From: Candidatus Pantoea carbekii
Lineage (GTDB): Bacteria > Pseudomonadota > Gammaproteobacteria > Enterobacterales > Enterobacteriaceae
DNA: 64,000 nucleotides
Assembly (NCBI RefSeq): GCF_000971765.1
Contig: NZ_CP010907.1
Span: 838,338 to 902,337, forward strand
Direction of reading: 5' to 3'
Shown here: positions 1 to 10,782 of the stretch, in pieces
How positions within the stretch are numbered: position 1 is the first letter of the stretch
Layout: every line of letters begins with the position of its first letter
Notes under the pieces: generated by a model
The model's database searches: none
The model's input: only the letters and a program-made list of their open reading frames with translations
Told to the model about the DNA's origin: nothing
Position numbers and translations under genes: made by a program

Positions 1-1264
1 TTAGTCATTATTAATAGATAAAAAACCCTGTCACGTTTTTTATAATTCATTCCTTATTATCTTAATCCTATAATGCTTGTATATAAAGTAGAATGATTAT
101 TTCACAGGATGTAACTTTAAATAATATTGTATTACGATGATTCAGTTGATGTATTTTTACAATGTAAATCAAATTATTTAAATAATAAAGCTTTTTAGTA
201 AACACTATATTTTCATTAAAAACGTTTTTAAAAAATAGAAATAATCTTGCGTGTAATACAATCAATTAATAAGTTTAGTAAGATCGTCTGGAATATGTTT
301 CCTTTACTACATAAAGTTAAATCGGGATTTTAAATTATAGTATTAGTATTTATTAATGGATGAATGAATAGACTAGAATGGTACATCGATTCCAATAGAA
401 AATTGGAAATAACTATGGCTATTTAAAATATATTATATGAATGAAAATCTGTTTATTAATAGTAATACATATTAAGTATTTAATTTGCGTTTATTTCGAT
501 TTTTATTAATAAAAAATTATAGATCTTTTATTATATTAGTATATTAGATATATACGAATAATTGCAAACACATTAGACATATCTTCAGCCAGAGAGAAAA
601 AGTCATTATTTTTATACAGTTGGTTATTATATTGAAAAATTACTATACCTGGTTAGAATAATGAATTTTAAATAGTTTCATGAAATTCTTGATAAAGATA
701 TGCTACACTGTTTTTTTGTAAATTTTTTTAATTAAATGATGATCTCATAATTTTAATGGAAAGTGTGGGCGAATCTTTATTCAGTGATACACGCTACTTT
801 TGATATTCGACTGAGACTAATATTCATACAAGTCAATCTATGCCAATTTTTAACATTATTCAATTAATAGTCGAATTATTTCAGTAAACACAATTTTTTT
901 ACCGCTCATGACTTGTATTTTTAAAATTTTTCTTATCGAAGCAATTTTTTATAAAATGTTCTAATATAAATAGCATTTAGTGATTTTAGTTATTAATAAA
1001 ATGCTATGAAATTAATAAATGTATTCAATTTATTTTAAAGGTATTTTGTTAAACTGAAAGTTAATTGATATATTTACTGTAATTTAAATAAAATTCACTT
1101 GCAGTTTATACGGCTATATAAAATATCATTATGTATGATACCAAATATAATTTATTAATCATAATATAGATAAAAATTTAATATGATATGGTAAATAATA
1201 ATTATTTTCTTTAAGGCCATATTAATATTTAATTGAATTCATGAAGAATACATGAGGTTTGAAA
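1..1264. other. Gene-free AT-rich stretch upstream of pgk
   Basis: I see no convincing gene here. The only long open frame, on the minus strand near 68-265, encodes a low-complexity peptide rich in I, L, N and F, typical of AT-rich noise. In E. coli the gene epd (erythrose-4-phosphate dehydrogenase) lies directly upstream of pgk, so this stretch is the expected site of a lost epd. I could not recognise any remnant of its sequence by eye. The promoter for pgk must lie in the last part, but no clear -35/-10 pair stands out in such AT-rich DNA. Confidence 0.6.
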
Positions 1265-2437
1265 ATGCCAATGATTAAAATGACGGATCTCAATCTTTCT
1301 GGTAAGCGTGTTTTAATCCGTGCCGATCTTAATGTACCATTACAAAACGGTAAGATCACGTCTGATGCACGTATATGTGCATCTTTACCGACCATTAAAA
1401 TACTCATACAACAAGGTGCAAAAGTAATGCTTACTTCTCATTTAGGTCGTCCAATAGAAGGTACGCATGATGAACAATTTTCTCTTTTGCCAATAGTTAA
1501 ATATCTAAGCAATGCTTTAAAAGGGATCAAAGTTAGCTTGTCAAAAAAATATTTAGATGGTATTGAGGTTCATTCAGATGAATTAATAGTGCTAGAAAAC
1601 GTTCGTTTTAACAAAGGTGAACATACAAATGATCAAGCGCTATCAAAAAAATATGCTGAATTATGCGATGTTTTTGTTATGGATGCTTTTGGAAGTGCAC
1701 ATCGTGCACAGGCATCAACACATGGTATAAGTAGATTTGCAGCTATTGCTTGTGCAGGTCCACTGTTATGTGCTGAATTAAAAGCATTAAGCAAAGTGAT
1801 GACTAATCCCCAGCGTCCTTTAATAGTTATCGTAGGCGGTTCCAAAATATCAACTAAATTTAATATATTAACATCATTAGTAAAAATAGCTGATACAGTT
1901 ATTGTCGGTGGTGGTATAGCAAATACTTTCTTAGCTATTGATAACAAAGTTGGAAAATCTCTTTGCGAAAAAAATTTCATTAAGATAGCTAAAAATTTGC
2001 GTGATAATTATCATATTCCACTTCCAACTGATTGCCGTATTAGTAGTACAGAATTGTTTGAGGCTGAATCAGTAAAGGTGAAAAAAATTTCTGAAATAGA
2101 AGATAATGATAAAATCATGGATTTTGGAGATGAAACCGCACAAAATATGGCTAACATATTAAAAAAAGCAAAGACTATTCTATGGAATGGTCCAGTTGGT
2201 ATGTTTGAATTACAAAATTTTCGTAAAGGCACTGAAAGTATTGCTAATGCTATTGCTGAAAGTAATGCATTTTCGGTTGCAGGCGGAGGTGATACGTTAG
2301 CAGCTATCGACTTATTTAATATCAAAGATAAAATTTCTTATATATGCACAGGTGGTGGTGCATTTCTTAAGTTTATAGAAGGAAAAAAATTACCTGCAAT
2401 TGCTGCATTAGAAGAATTCGCACAAAGAGATCTTTAA
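1265..2437 (+). CDS. pgk: Phosphoglycerate kinase
   Basis: Catalyses the ATP-forming transfer from 1,3-bisphosphoglycerate to ADP in glycolysis, in the cytosol. The 390-residue product matches the enterobacterial enzyme (387 residues in E. coli) along its length. The N-terminal substrate site reads [19 protein letters not shown], followed by TSHLGRP and [10 protein letters not shown]. The C-terminal nucleotide domain has [18 protein letters not shown] and a GGGDTLAAI loop. I start at the ATG at 1265 because a GAGG sequence (1253-1256) lies about 8 bases upstream; an in-frame TTG at 1259 would add two residues and an ATG at 1271 would remove two. fbaA follows after 89 bases on the same strand, as in E. 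coli, so co-transcription is likely. The usual upstream partner epd is missing. Confidence 0.97.
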   Translation: MPMIKMTDLNLSGKRVLIRADLNVPLQNGKITSDARICASLPTIKILIQQGAKVMLTSHLGRPIEGTHDEQFSLLPIVKYLSNALKGIKVSLSKKYLDGIEVHSDELIVLENVRFNKGEHTNDQALSKKYAELCDVFVMDAFGSAHRAQASTHGISRFAAIACAGPLLCAELKALSKVMTNPQRPLIVIVGGSKISTKFNILTSLVKIADTVIVGGGIANTFLAIDNKVGKSLCEKNFIKIAKNLRDNYHIPLPTDCRISSTELFEAESVKVKKISEIEDNDKIMDFGDETAQNMANILKKAKTILWNGPVGMFELQNFRKGTESIANAIAESNAFSVAGGGDTLAAIDLFNIKDKISYICTGGGAFLKFIEGKKLPAIAALEEFAQRDL

Positions 2438-2526
2438 TTTTATTTACATAAATTCTACTCAAATGCAACATTCAATCCCTGTTTAGTAATAAATAGCATC
2501 ATACTATTAAATAGCATGGAGTAACT

Positions 2527-3606
2527 ATGCGTAAAATTTCTAATTTCGTAAACTCTGGTGTTGTTACCGGAGATGACATACAGACAATTTTCACAATAGC
2601 AAAAGAAAATAGATTTGCTCTTCCAGCAGTTAATTGTATTGGTAGTGATTCTATTAATGCAGTATTGGAAGCGGCAGCTAAAGTAAAAGCACCAGCCATA
2701 ATTCAATTTTCAAATAATGGTGCTGCATTTATTGCAGGTAAAGGTTATAAAAATAGTAAACCACAAGAGGCAGCTATTATAGGGGCAATTGCAGGAGCAA
2801 ACCATGTTCATCTAATGGCCAAGAAATATGATGTACCAATTATTTTACATACTGACCATTGTTCTAAAAAATTATTACCGTGGATAGATGGTCTTTTAGA
2901 TGTCGGTGAAGAACATTTTAAAAAAACTGGTAATCCATTATTTTCTTCTCATATGATAGATCTTTCTGAAGAATCATTAGAGGAAAATATTGAAATATGT
3001 AGTAAATATTTAAAACGAATGTCAAAAATAGGTATGACATTAGAGATAGAATTAGGTATAACTGGTGGAGAAGAAGACGGTATAAACAATAACTATGTTG
3101 ATAAGTCTGTATTATATAGTAAACCAGAAGATGTTAATTATGCTTATACAATGTTAAGTAAAATTAGCAACCGTTTTACTATAGCTGCTTCCTTTGGCAA
3201 TGTACACGGAGTTTATAAGTCTGGTCATGTACATTTAATGCCAAAAATTTTACGTGACTCACAAAAATATGTTAGTGAAAAAAATAACTTACTGTATAAT
3301 TCTTTAAACTTTGTTTTTCACGGTGGTTCAGGTTCTTCTAAAGCAGAAATCATAGAGTCTATTGCCTATGGTGTAATTAAAATGAATGTTGATACTGATA
3401 CGCAATGGGCAATCTGGAGCGGTATTTTGAAGTATTATCAATCCAATAAAGATTTCTTACAAAGTCAGTTAGGTAACTCAAATGATTCAAATAGCCCAAA
3501 CAAAAAATATTATGATCCGCGTATTTGGCTACGTGCTGCACAATCTTCCATGGTTAGTCGTTTAGAAAAAGCTTTTAAAGAACTAAATGCAATCAATGTA
3601 TTATAA
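2527..3606 (+). CDS. fbaA: Fructose-bisphosphate aldolase, class II
   Basis: Zinc-dependent aldolase that splits fructose 1,6-bisphosphate into two triose phosphates, and runs the reverse reaction for hexose synthesis. At 359 residues it equals E. coli FbaA in length. Visible motifs: ILHTDHC around residues 106-112, with the catalytic Asp and a zinc-binding His; the glycine-rich SFGNVHGVYK stretch with a zinc His; FVFHGGSGS, which binds phosphate; and NVDTDTQWA near the C terminus. A GGAG sequence precedes the ATG closely. With pgk upstream it forms the ancestral glycolytic pair. The genes that follow fbaA in E. coli (mscS, argO, argP) are absent; 780 gene-free bases take their place. Confidence 0.97.
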   Translation: MRKISNFVNSGVVTGDDIQTIFTIAKENRFALPAVNCIGSDSINAVLEAAAKVKAPAIIQFSNNGAAFIAGKGYKNSKPQEAAIIGAIAGANHVHLMAKKYDVPIILHTDHCSKKLLPWIDGLLDVGEEHFKKTGNPLFSSHMIDLSEESLEENIEICSKYLKRMSKIGMTLEIELGITGGEEDGINNNYVDKSVLYSKPEDVNYAYTMLSKISNRFTIAASFGNVHGVYKSGHVHLMPKILRDSQKYVSEKNNLLYNSLNFVFHGGSGSSKAEIIESIAYGVIKMNVDTDTQWAIWSGILKYYQSNKDFLQSQLGNSNDSNSPNKKYYDPRIWLRAAQSSMVSRLEKAFKELNAINVL

Positions 3607-4385
3607 TATGTAGTTATTACTATACAAATAGCTCTGTATTTAATTTAAGTATTCTTATAATTGAATATATTGTCTATTTATATATAAAATTAATATGATT
3701 GCTCAATCATTAAAAGTGAATAGCAAATGAATCTCATATTACTAATATTAGTATGAGTTATGCTGTTAATATATGCATTTTAAAAATATAAATAAAGGAA
3801 ATTGTATTAGATAGCTTATAAATATACTGTTATCTTAACATCACTATTAATAATAGTATCTCTAAAAAATAATAGATTTAAAATTATTTAATATAATTCA
3901 TAATGAATATTATAAATAATATTTCGTATTAAAATATTAATAATTTATAAATTCATATTATAGGAATGAAAAAATCAATTCTATTATACATGGTTTTTTA
4001 AAATTTATTACTAATTTCGTATACTAAAGAAAGTTACGAAAGCAATTTATATAAATTAAAAAAACAAAATAAATATAAAAAATATTTTTTAACTTAAAAT
4101 TAAAAAAATTATAACGTGTAATATCTAAATATAATATTAATAACATATAGTGTGTAATGAATTTTTAAAAAATTTCGCAGTGATCTTTGTTGAAAGTTAT
4201 CTTCCTTTAGTTAAAATATTTAATATATATAAAGTACTACCATAATAAATAAAAATATTATTATAATAACTATTTATTGTCTAATGACTTAAAAATTTTT
4301 CTGTCTCCGTTAAAGTAAAAGCAATTTTTAAAACTTTAGATATAAAATTTATTTTTTATCAATTAGATAGGTTTTAAATATAACT
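3607..4385. other. Gene-free stretch where mscS-argO-argP sit in E. coli
   Basis: Very AT-rich, with many short A and T runs and stop codons in every frame. I see no gene, RNA or recognisable remnant. By gene order this is where E. coli carries the mechanosensitive channel mscS, the arginine exporter argO and the regulator argP. All three appear to have been lost and eroded beyond recognition. Confidence 0.6.
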
Positions 4386-5048
4386 ATGATCCAGGAAGAA
4401 CTAAAAAAAGCAGTGAGTTGGAGTGCGCTGGATTATATTCTACCAGGTACGGTAATTGGTGTTGGTAGTGGTTCGACTGTTGCTCATTTTATTTATGCGC
4501 TTGCCTCTATCAAAAATAGCATCAACGGTGCAGTTTCTAGCTCTAATTCTTCAACTAAACAATTGAAATCCTTAGGAATACCAGTACTTGATCTTAACGA
4601 AGTTGATGAAGTCATAGTCTATGTTGATAGCGCAGATGAAATAAATTGTAATTTACAAATGATTAAAGGAGGTGGTGCAGCACTGACTCGTGAAAAAATT
4701 ATTGCAGCCGCAGCAAAGAAATTTATTTGTATCGTTGATGAATCTAAAAAAGTAGAACAGTTAGGAAAATTTCCGTTACCAATAGAAATCATTCCAATGG
4801 CACGTACATACATAACACGTGAGTTAGTTAAACTTGGTGGTTTACCAAAATATCGTGTTGGTACAATTACTGACAATGGTAATATTATTCTTGACGTCCA
4901 TAATTTACATATCACTGATCCTGTTTATCTAGAGAAAACTATTAATTCATTGCCAGGCGTAGTTACTGTTGGTTTATTTGCGATACACACGGCAGCAAAT
5001 ATAGCTTTGATTAGTACAACTACTGGTATCAAAACTATTATTAAATAA
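4386..5048 (+). CDS. rpiA: Ribose-5-phosphate isomerase A
   Basis: Interconverts ribose 5-phosphate and ribulose 5-phosphate in the non-oxidative pentose phosphate pathway, supplying ribose for nucleotides. The product is 220 residues (219 in E. coli) and aligns throughout. The phosphate-binding loop [11 protein letters not shown] lies near residues 25-35, YVDSADEIN holds the catalytic acid residues near 80-86, and [11 protein letters not shown], around 94-104, carries the general base Glu and the substrate Lys. [13 protein letters not shown] is a further family signature. The C-terminal segment [13 protein letters not shown] departs from the usual FANRGADVALIG, the only notable drift. It stands alone, flanked by gene-free DNA on both sides, so it probably has its own promoter. 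Confidence 0.96.
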   Translation: MIQEELKKAVSWSALDYILPGTVIGVGSGSTVAHFIYALASIKNSINGAVSSSNSSTKQLKSLGIPVLDLNEVDEVIVYVDSADEINCNLQMIKGGGAALTREKIIAAAAKKFICIVDESKKVEQLGKFPLPIEIIPMARTYITRELVKLGGLPKYRVGTITDNGNIILDVHNLHITDPVYLEKTINSLPGVVTVGLFAIHTAANIALISTTTGIKTIIK

Positions 5049-5352
5049 AATATTAAGTAATTTATAAATTTTTAAAATATATTATTCTATTTTTATATAG
5101 CCTTACAATTGAAGATATCCTAAACAGCATATTTAATACGTTAATAATAATATTTACTATTGGACAACATTTAATATTAAAAATTAAAGAATCAATTTCC
5201 AGCATCATATAATCGATTTTCATACTGTATATATGATTGTATTATAGAATAAAAGTTCTCTATATTTCCGTGTACAAAATTTTTTAGATTTTCACAAAGA
5301 ATTAATGTATGTGATTTTCTATCTTATTATTAAAGTTTATCAAGGTTATAAA
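5049..5352. other. Short gene-free stretch between rpiA and serA
   Basis: About 300 bases with no recognisable gene. E. coli has only the small unassigned frame yqfE here. It probably holds the serA promoter. An in-frame upstream ATG at 5305 would extend SerA by 16 residues not found in the family, so I treat that segment as untranslated leader. Confidence 0.5.
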
Positions 5353-6594
5353 ATGGAAAAAGTATCCTTAGAAAAAGGAAAAATAAAATTTTTATTATTA
5401 GAAGGCATCAATGAAAGTGCATTAAATAATTTACGTGCAGCAGGATATACCAATATTGAATTTCACCACGGGAGATTAAATGTAAATGTATTAAAATCTG
5501 CTATCCAAGATGTCCATTTTATTGGTATTCGATCTGGTACTCAATTAACTAAAGAGATACTTGAAGGAGCTACGAAGTTAATTGCAATAGGATGTTTTTG
5601 TATTGGTATTAACCAAGTTGATTTAAATGAAACGAGCAAACGTGGTATTCCAGTTTTTAATGCTCCATTTTCTAACACTCGATCCGTAGCAGAATTAGTG
5701 ATTGGCGAAATGTTACTTATGTTGCGTGGCATCCCCACAGCTAATGTTCAAGCACACAATGGCATTTGGAATAAGGTAGCCGTCGGTTCATATGAAGCTC
5801 GTGGTAAAAAACTAGGCATTATTGGATACGGTCATATCGGTATGCAACTTGGTGTATTAGCAGAAAGCCTTGGTATGAATGTATTTTTTTATGATATAGA
5901 AAATAAGTTGCCATTAGGTAACGTTACTCGTATACGTTCTCTTACTGAGATACTGAAGATGAGTGATGTTGTTAGTTTACATGTTCCCGAAACTCTTATG
6001 ACCTATAACATGATAGGTGCTAAAGAATTAGCATTGATGAAGCGTGGATCACTATTAATCAATGCAGCAAGGGGTAAAGTAATTGATATCACAGCTCTTT
6101 GCAATGCACTTTCCAGTAAGCATTTAGCAGGTGCTGCTATTGATGTTTTTCCAGAAGAACCAGCGACTAATAATGATCCCTTCGATTCACCGCTGTGTAA
6201 ATTCGATAACGTGATTTTAACGCCACATATTGGCGGTTCAACTCAGGAAGCCCAACAAAATATAGGAGTAGAGGTTTCTGAGAAATTAATAAAATACTCT
6301 GATAATGGTTCTACGCTTTCAGCTGTTAATTTTCCAGAAGTTTCACTTCCAATACATATAGCTAATACTAGTCGTCTATTACATATACACGAAAATCGCC
6401 CAGGTGTACTAACTGCAATTAATCAAATATTTGCTAAGCAAGGAATTAATATTGCAGCTCAATATTTACAAACCTCTTCCTTAATAGGTTACGTAGTAAT
6501 TGATATTAATACTAAACAAAGTGTACTGGCAGATCACGCACTGAAATTGATAAAGATGATACCTGGTACTATTCGCACTCGTCTTCTGTATTAA
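5353..6594 (+). CDS. serA: D-3-phosphoglycerate dehydrogenase
   Basis: First step of serine synthesis: NAD-dependent oxidation of 3-phosphoglycerate. The 413-residue product (410 in E. coli) begins MEKVSLEKGKIKFLL, matching the family start; AAGG lies about 7 bases before this ATG. Domains: substrate domain around residues 1-105; Rossmann domain with GIIGYGHIG near 155-163; catalytic Arg in INAARGKVID, Glu in DVFPEEPAT and His in TPHIGGSTQE; and a C-terminal ACT domain from about 335 (HIHENRPGVLTAINQIF) that binds serine for feedback control in E. coli. The substrate-loop segment IRSGTQLT has Gly where E. coli has the second Arg of RSRTHLT; the first Arg is kept. Serine from this route feeds the cysteine pathway encoded later in the window. 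It ends 25 bases from the convergent fau. Confidence 0.97.
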   Translation: MEKVSLEKGKIKFLLLEGINESALNNLRAAGYTNIEFHHGRLNVNVLKSAIQDVHFIGIRSGTQLTKEILEGATKLIAIGCFCIGINQVDLNETSKRGIPVFNAPFSNTRSVAELVIGEMLLMLRGIPTANVQAHNGIWNKVAVGSYEARGKKLGIIGYGHIGMQLGVLAESLGMNVFFYDIENKLPLGNVTRIRSLTEILKMSDVVSLHVPETLMTYNMIGAKELALMKRGSLLINAARGKVIDITALCNALSSKHLAGAAIDVFPEEPATNNDPFDSPLCKFDNVILTPHIGGSTQEAQQNIGVEVSEKLIKYSDNGSTLSAVNFPEVSLPIHIANTSRLLHIHENRPGVLTAINQIFAKQGINIAAQYLQTSSLIGYVVIDINTKQSVLADHALKLIKMIPGTIRTRLLY

Positions 6595-6619
6595 TTTAGA
6601 AAATCGTTATGTCTCATTC

Positions 6620-7213
6620 TTAATAACAATACCAAATTTTCGATGGAGTTAAAATAACTGGTAGACAAATATCCCAATTAGCTATTGGTAATTGTGTCAT
6701 ATGTTGAAAATCATGTGCAATGCCAATTGGCAAAAAATGGTATTGTTGCCAATTTTGTAATGTACGGTCATAAAATCCTCCCCCCATTCCCAAACGTTGA
6801 CCTTGATCATTAAATGCTACCATCGGTACTAATATAATATCTATCTGCTCCAGAGTAATCATTTGTGTGATATCTAAAAAGGGTTCTAAAATGTAAAATT
6901 TGTTAAGTTGAAGTAAAGTTTTCGGAGTATAACGAAAAAATAACAAATATCCAGGCGAAAAAGGATGTAACACAGGTAGATAAACTTGTTTTTTTGTTTT
7001 CCATAGCATTTTTATAAGATAAAACGTATCTATCTCACCGTCGGTAGACAGAAATAATGTAATATGTTGTGCATGAGCAATAGAAACGAATTTCATTGCC
7101 TGCTCGGCTAACATAATACCAGCTTCATTTTGTTGTTCATGCGTTAAATTACGACGTAGATAACGCATATGTTGACGGACAGTATGGCGATCGAATAATA
7201 AAGATTTTAACAT
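6620..7213 (-). CDS. fau: 5-formyltetrahydrofolate cyclo-ligase (YgfA)
   Basis: ATP-dependent enzyme that turns 5-formyl-THF, a dead-end folate, back into 5,10-methenyl-THF. The 197-residue product has the family features: an N-terminal basic helix with RQHMRYLRRNLT, a central substrate strand with DGEIDTFYLI, and the C-terminal signature LGMGGGFYDRTLQ around residues 142-154. It lies 54 bases downstream of zapA on the same strand. In E. coli the same pair encloses ssrS (6S RNA), which does not fit in this gap. The match is clear, although sequence drift is greater than in the glycolytic genes. The symbols fau and ygfA name the same gene. Confidence 0.93.
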   Translation of the reverse strand: MLKSLLFDRHTVRQHMRYLRRNLTHEQQNEAGIMLAEQAMKFVSIAHAQHITLFLSTDGEIDTFYLIKMLWKTKKQVYLPVLHPFSPGYLLFFRYTPKTLLQLNKFYILEPFLDITQMITLEQIDIILVPMVAFNDQGQRLGMGGGFYDRTLQNWQQYHFLPIGIAHDFQHMTQLPIANWDICLPVILTPSKIWYCY

Positions 7214-7267
7214 TTTTTTATATTTTAAATATATAAACGTAAAAGCATGACGTTAGATGAATGATGA

Positions 7268-7597
7268 TTATTCAAATTTAGCATCTTTTCGATTAATTAT
7301 AAGAGCATGCTCAGCTAATATTTGTTCGATACTTTGCTGTAAAATTCGAATACGTTTTTCCATATTAGTTGCAGAATCGCGTATTTTAGTTTTTTCTTGT
7401 GCGAGTTCGTGACAAATATTTAATGCAGCAATAAGAGCTAATTGTTCTATATTAGTAACTCTAGTGCGTATTTTTAAATCTTGCAATCGTTTATTCAGAT
7501 CTTCTGCTGCTGCTTTCAGCGCTTCTTGATGTTCAAAAGGGCAATTGACTCTTAATGAACGACCAAAAATCTGAATATCTACCGGTTGTGCAGACAT
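7268..7597 (-). CDS. zapA: Cell division protein ZapA
   Basis: Small cytosolic protein that bundles FtsZ filaments at the division ring. It is 109 residues, the same as E. coli ZapA. The N-terminal part ([20 protein letters not shown], 1-20) forms the FtsZ-binding domain, and the rest, from about residue 55 on, is a long heptad-rich helix that makes the tetrameric coiled coil. The start is supported by AGGAAGG just upstream on the minus strand. fau follows 54 bases downstream. pepP is divergent, across about 760 gene-free bases where E. coli has ygfB. Confidence 0.95.
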   Translation of the reverse strand: MSAQPVDIQIFGRSLRVNCPFEHQEALKAAAEDLNKRLQDLKIRTRVTNIEQLALIAALNICHELAQEKTKIRDSATNMEKRIRILQQSIEQILAEHALIINRKDAKFE

Positions 7598-8356
7598 GCT
7601 ACCTTCCTGATTGTAGTTCTGTTAACTGCTCCCATTCAAAAACTATTGACCTAGGAAGTATAAAACTACTTTATATCTAAAGATTATAGAAATAATTCAC
7701 ATGTTTTCTTTCTAAGAACTCTAAAAATTTAACTAGATAATAATACACATTAATTTTATTAACGAAATACAAAATTTATATCTATAAATACAATACTTAT
7801 CTACAACATTTTATATTACAGTACAATTTCAGTAAAGAGTAAAAATAATACCAAAGCAATATATCATCTATATTATTTTTAGCTAAAAATTAATCAGATA
7901 ATCATTGAAACTTATTAAGTTATCAAATTGTTTTCGCATATAAAAACTAATAGAATATAATACACCACAAAAGAATTGTGCATGCTCGCATATTACTTTC
8001 TAATAATATTGCTGTATTTAACTATTCAAATGTGTGTCCAAGAGCATAAAACACTTTTTTAAATTTAGTGTAATTTTAAAAGCACATAGATAATAGTATT
8101 GTAAATTTATTAAGTAAGTTACATACAATGCAAATACAGTTTATAAGAATTATAAATAATTAAAAATTTTTAGTTAATAAAATAAATAACAGAGTATATT
8201 TACGAAATTAGCGTATTGTATATGTAGTGATTTCTTTGTATTTTAATGTCATTAAACTATATATCACGTTCAAAATTAAATAATTTATGTTAAAGTAATT
8301 AAACTAATAGTAAAGACTGATAATTAATTTTTCTGATAGGGAGGAGTCAGTACTTA
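7598..8356. other. Gene-free stretch between divergent zapA and pepP
   Basis: Around 760 AT-rich bases between divergent genes. E. coli has ygfB (UPF0149) upstream of pepP here; no remnant is recognisable. The promoters for zapA and pepP should both be inside. I compared it by eye with the 6S RNA pattern and saw nothing resembling its conserved long stem. Confidence 0.55.
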
Positions 8357-9679
8357 ATGATTACTGTAGAGATTTTTCAGAAGCGTCGTCGTACACTAAT
8401 TGAACATATGGTATCCAATAGTGCAGTATTAATTTTTTCTGCACCGCAAGTAACGCGTAGCAATGATACGCAATATCCTTATCGACAAAATAGTAATTTT
8501 TGGTATTTTACAGGTTTTAATGAGCCACAGTCTTTACTCTTACTAATTAAACATAATGAACAAAATCAACAGAGTGTATTGTTTAATCGAAAACGTGATT
8601 TAATGGCGGAAATTTGGTCTGGTCGTCGTCTTGGACAAGAGGTAGTATCGCTAAAATTAGGAATAGAACGCGCTTTTCCTTGGGAAAATATTAACGAACA
8701 ATTATACATTTTACTTAATGGCCTTACAGTACTTTATCATGCTCAAGGCGAAAATGTAGAAGCTGATCAACTAGTTTTTGATACATTAGAAAAACTACGA
8801 AATAGTTTCAATCAGCATATTAAACCAATAAATACCCTGACTGATTGGCGCCCAATAGTACATAAAATGCGTTTGTTCAAAAGTAAGGAAGAAATAGAGA
8901 TTTTGCGTTCTGCTTGCAGAATAAGTGCGCAAGCACATATCCGTGCAATGCAAATTTGCCGTGCTGGTATGTTTGAATATGAATTAGAACGCGAAATTCA
9001 ATATGAATTTAATCTCCATGGTGCTCGTTTTCCATCTTACAATGTCATTATTGGCGCAGGTGAAAATGCTTGTATTTTACATTACGTTGAAAATAATAGT
9101 GAAATGCGTGATGGTGATTTAGTATTAATCGATGCCGGCTGTGAATTTCATGGCTATGCAGCCGATATTACCCGAACGTTTCCTATTAACGGTAAATTTA
9201 GTAAACCGCAACGTATTCTTTACAATATTGTTTTGAACTGTTTATATAAATCATTATCATTATTTCGTCCAGGTATCAAAATCAATCATATTCATGACAT
9301 AGTCGTACGTACTATGACTCTTAACTTGCTTAATATTGGTATACTAAAAGGTAATCTTGAAACGTTACTTTCACAACAAGCTCATTATCCATTTTTTATG
9401 CATGGATTAGGTCATTGGTTAGGTTTGGATGTGCACGATGTAGGCCACTACGGCATCTTACATCGTGATCATATATTAGAACCAGGTATGGTATTAACTG
9501 TTGAACCTGGTTTATACATCTCTTCAGATAATACTAGTGTGCCCAAGCAATACCGCGGTATTGGCATTCGTATTGAAGATGACATTCTTATTACTGAAAA
9601 TAATAATGAAAATCTAACTAATAGTGTTGTAAAAGATATCAATGAAATAGAGTTAATAATGGCAAAAACACACAATTAA
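8357..9679 (+). CDS. pepP: Xaa-Pro aminopeptidase P
   Basis: Manganese enzyme that removes an N-terminal residue when proline follows, helping recycle peptides in the cytosol. The 440-residue product (441 in E. coli) has an N-terminal creatinase-like domain (1-170) and a C-terminal pita-bread catalytic domain. All the metal ligands are visible: DAGCEFHGYAADITRTFP has the two Asp; HGLGHWLGLDVHD has the His; VEPGLYI and GIRIEDD hold the two Glu. A strong GGGAGGAG lies upstream of the ATG. In E. coli pepP leads an operon with ubiH and ubiI; here it is followed only by a 119-base gap and the convergent ygfZ, so those ubiquinone hydroxylases have gone from this site. Confidence 0.96.
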   Translation: MITVEIFQKRRRTLIEHMVSNSAVLIFSAPQVTRSNDTQYPYRQNSNFWYFTGFNEPQSLLLLIKHNEQNQQSVLFNRKRDLMAEIWSGRRLGQEVVSLKLGIERAFPWENINEQLYILLNGLTVLYHAQGENVEADQLVFDTLEKLRNSFNQHIKPINTLTDWRPIVHKMRLFKSKEEIEILRSACRISAQAHIRAMQICRAGMFEYELEREIQYEFNLHGARFPSYNVIIGAGENACILHYVENNSEMRDGDLVLIDAGCEFHGYAADITRTFPINGKFSKPQRILYNIVLNCLYKSLSLFRPGIKINHIHDIVVRTMTLNLLNIGILKGNLETLLSQQAHYPFFMHGLGHWLGLDVHDVGHYGILHRDHILEPGMVLTVEPGLYISSDNTSVPKQYRGIGIRIEDDILITENNNENLTNSVVKDINEIELIMAKTHN

Positions 9680-9798
9680 CAACAAATTAAATGAAAATTT
9701 ATTTAAAATTAAATCAAATAATCGCATAAATCTAAAAGATGCTAATTAAATACTTTTCAAGTAACTAAATACCGTTAATAGTGCTAATAATTAACTAA

Positions 9799-10782
9799 TT
9801 ATTGTATCATTGAATATGGTAAGGTTTGAATAGTGAATTTTCCTTCGTTATCATCATTCAATCGAAAAATACTGTCAGGTTTTAAGTTATTATTTAGAAC
9901 AACTTGGGCTGATATATTACCGTCTTCTAATTTTACTGCGCTTAATATAATGCCCGTCTTACGCCATTTACTTCCTATTTGTAATTCCATAGAGTCTGTC
10001 AATTTAGGCACTAAACTACATTTTCCGAGTAACCAATATAAAGCATGTTTGTTAGTACCACGAAACTTAGTTCGGGTTACTATTTCTTGACCTATATAAC
10101 AACCTTTTTTAAAGCTAATAGCATTAAACATTTGTAAATTAGTCGCCTGCGGAATCAGCTTAGCACTATTAGGGCTATCGATTATAGGTATTCCTGCTTC
10201 AATATCTAATGCTACCCATTGATTACTGTTGTTAAACTGTGCTACGGATATAAGTTTGTCTTTAAGCTGTTGTGCTTTAATAAAGGTAGTCGCTAGTAAA
10301 AAACGCTCCTTAGGTTCTGAAAACCATAATATAACTGTTTCATCTTCTTCTATCATTGACGTTTTAGCATTAGGTAATAAATTGAAAAAATTTGATAAAA
10401 CAAAACGTGCGTCAACACCTGCTATACCTAATAGTGCTATATTGTTATCAGGTATTATAGTTACTTTTGAAAAAATAGCATATTTTTTTAACTCTGATAT
10501 CTGTTGCTCACATACGCTACGACGTAATAGATATGAATATCCTTGTCTATGATGAAAGAGACATAAATTACTCCACATCTTACCTTGAGCATTACAATGT
10601 GCAGCAAAATAATACCGTGTACGTTCCATACTACAAATATCTATAGTCAATTGAGTTTGTAAATATGAACTACTATCAATGCCTTGTATGGATACTAAAG
10701 CCCATTCTTCGAGAGATATCAGCGTTAAGGGTAATTGTGATGCTGTAGATATTTTTCGTGAAGGAAAGATAAAAATTGACAT
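9799..10782 (-). CDS. ygfZ: tRNA-modifying / Fe-S cluster repair protein YgfZ
   Basis: Folate-binding relative of the glycine cleavage T protein that supports the repair and activity of certain Fe-S enzymes, including the tRNA methylthiolase MiaB. The 327 residues match E. coli YgfZ (326). The diagnostic motif KKGCYIGQEIVTRTKFRG, with its conserved Cys, sits near residues 225-242 (usual form KGCYTGQE). The N-terminal half has the family phrase SYLQTQLTIDI and the segment YYFAAHCNAQGKM. It is convergent with pepP and divergent from sdhE, as in E. coli. Its presence fits a cell that keeps Fe-S enzymes such as QueE and CysI. Confidence 0.94.
   Translation of the reverse strand: MSIFIFPSRKISTASQLPLTLISLEEWALVSIQGIDSSSYLQTQLTIDICSMERTRYYFAAHCNAQGKMWSNLCLFHHRQGYSYLLRRSVCEQQISELKKYAIFSKVTIIPDNNIALLGIAGVDARFVLSNFFNLLPNAKTSMIEEDETVILWFSEPKERFLLATTFIKAQQLKDKLISVAQFNNSNQWVALDIEAGIPIIDSPNSAKLIPQATNLQMFNAISFKKGCYIGQEIVTRTKFRGTNKHALYWLLGKCSLVPKLTDSMELQIGSKWRKTGIILSAVKLEDGNISAQVVLNNNLKPDSIFRLNDDNEGKFTIQTLPYSMIQ

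Noticed and set aside
68-265. Minus-strand open frame of 65 codons in the gap before pgk
   Set aside because: Low-complexity I/L/N/F peptide without a ribosome-binding site or a family match; expected by chance in AT-rich DNA.
1222-2325. Several minus-strand open frames inside pgk, and similar antisense frames inside fbaA, rpiA, pyrG, cysJ, ispD and others
   Set aside because: They lie wholly opposite well-supported conserved genes and arise from codon usage there.
7598-8356. 6S RNA displaced to the zapA-pepP gap
   Set aside because: No long, interrupted stem or conserved 6S segments were recognisable by eye.
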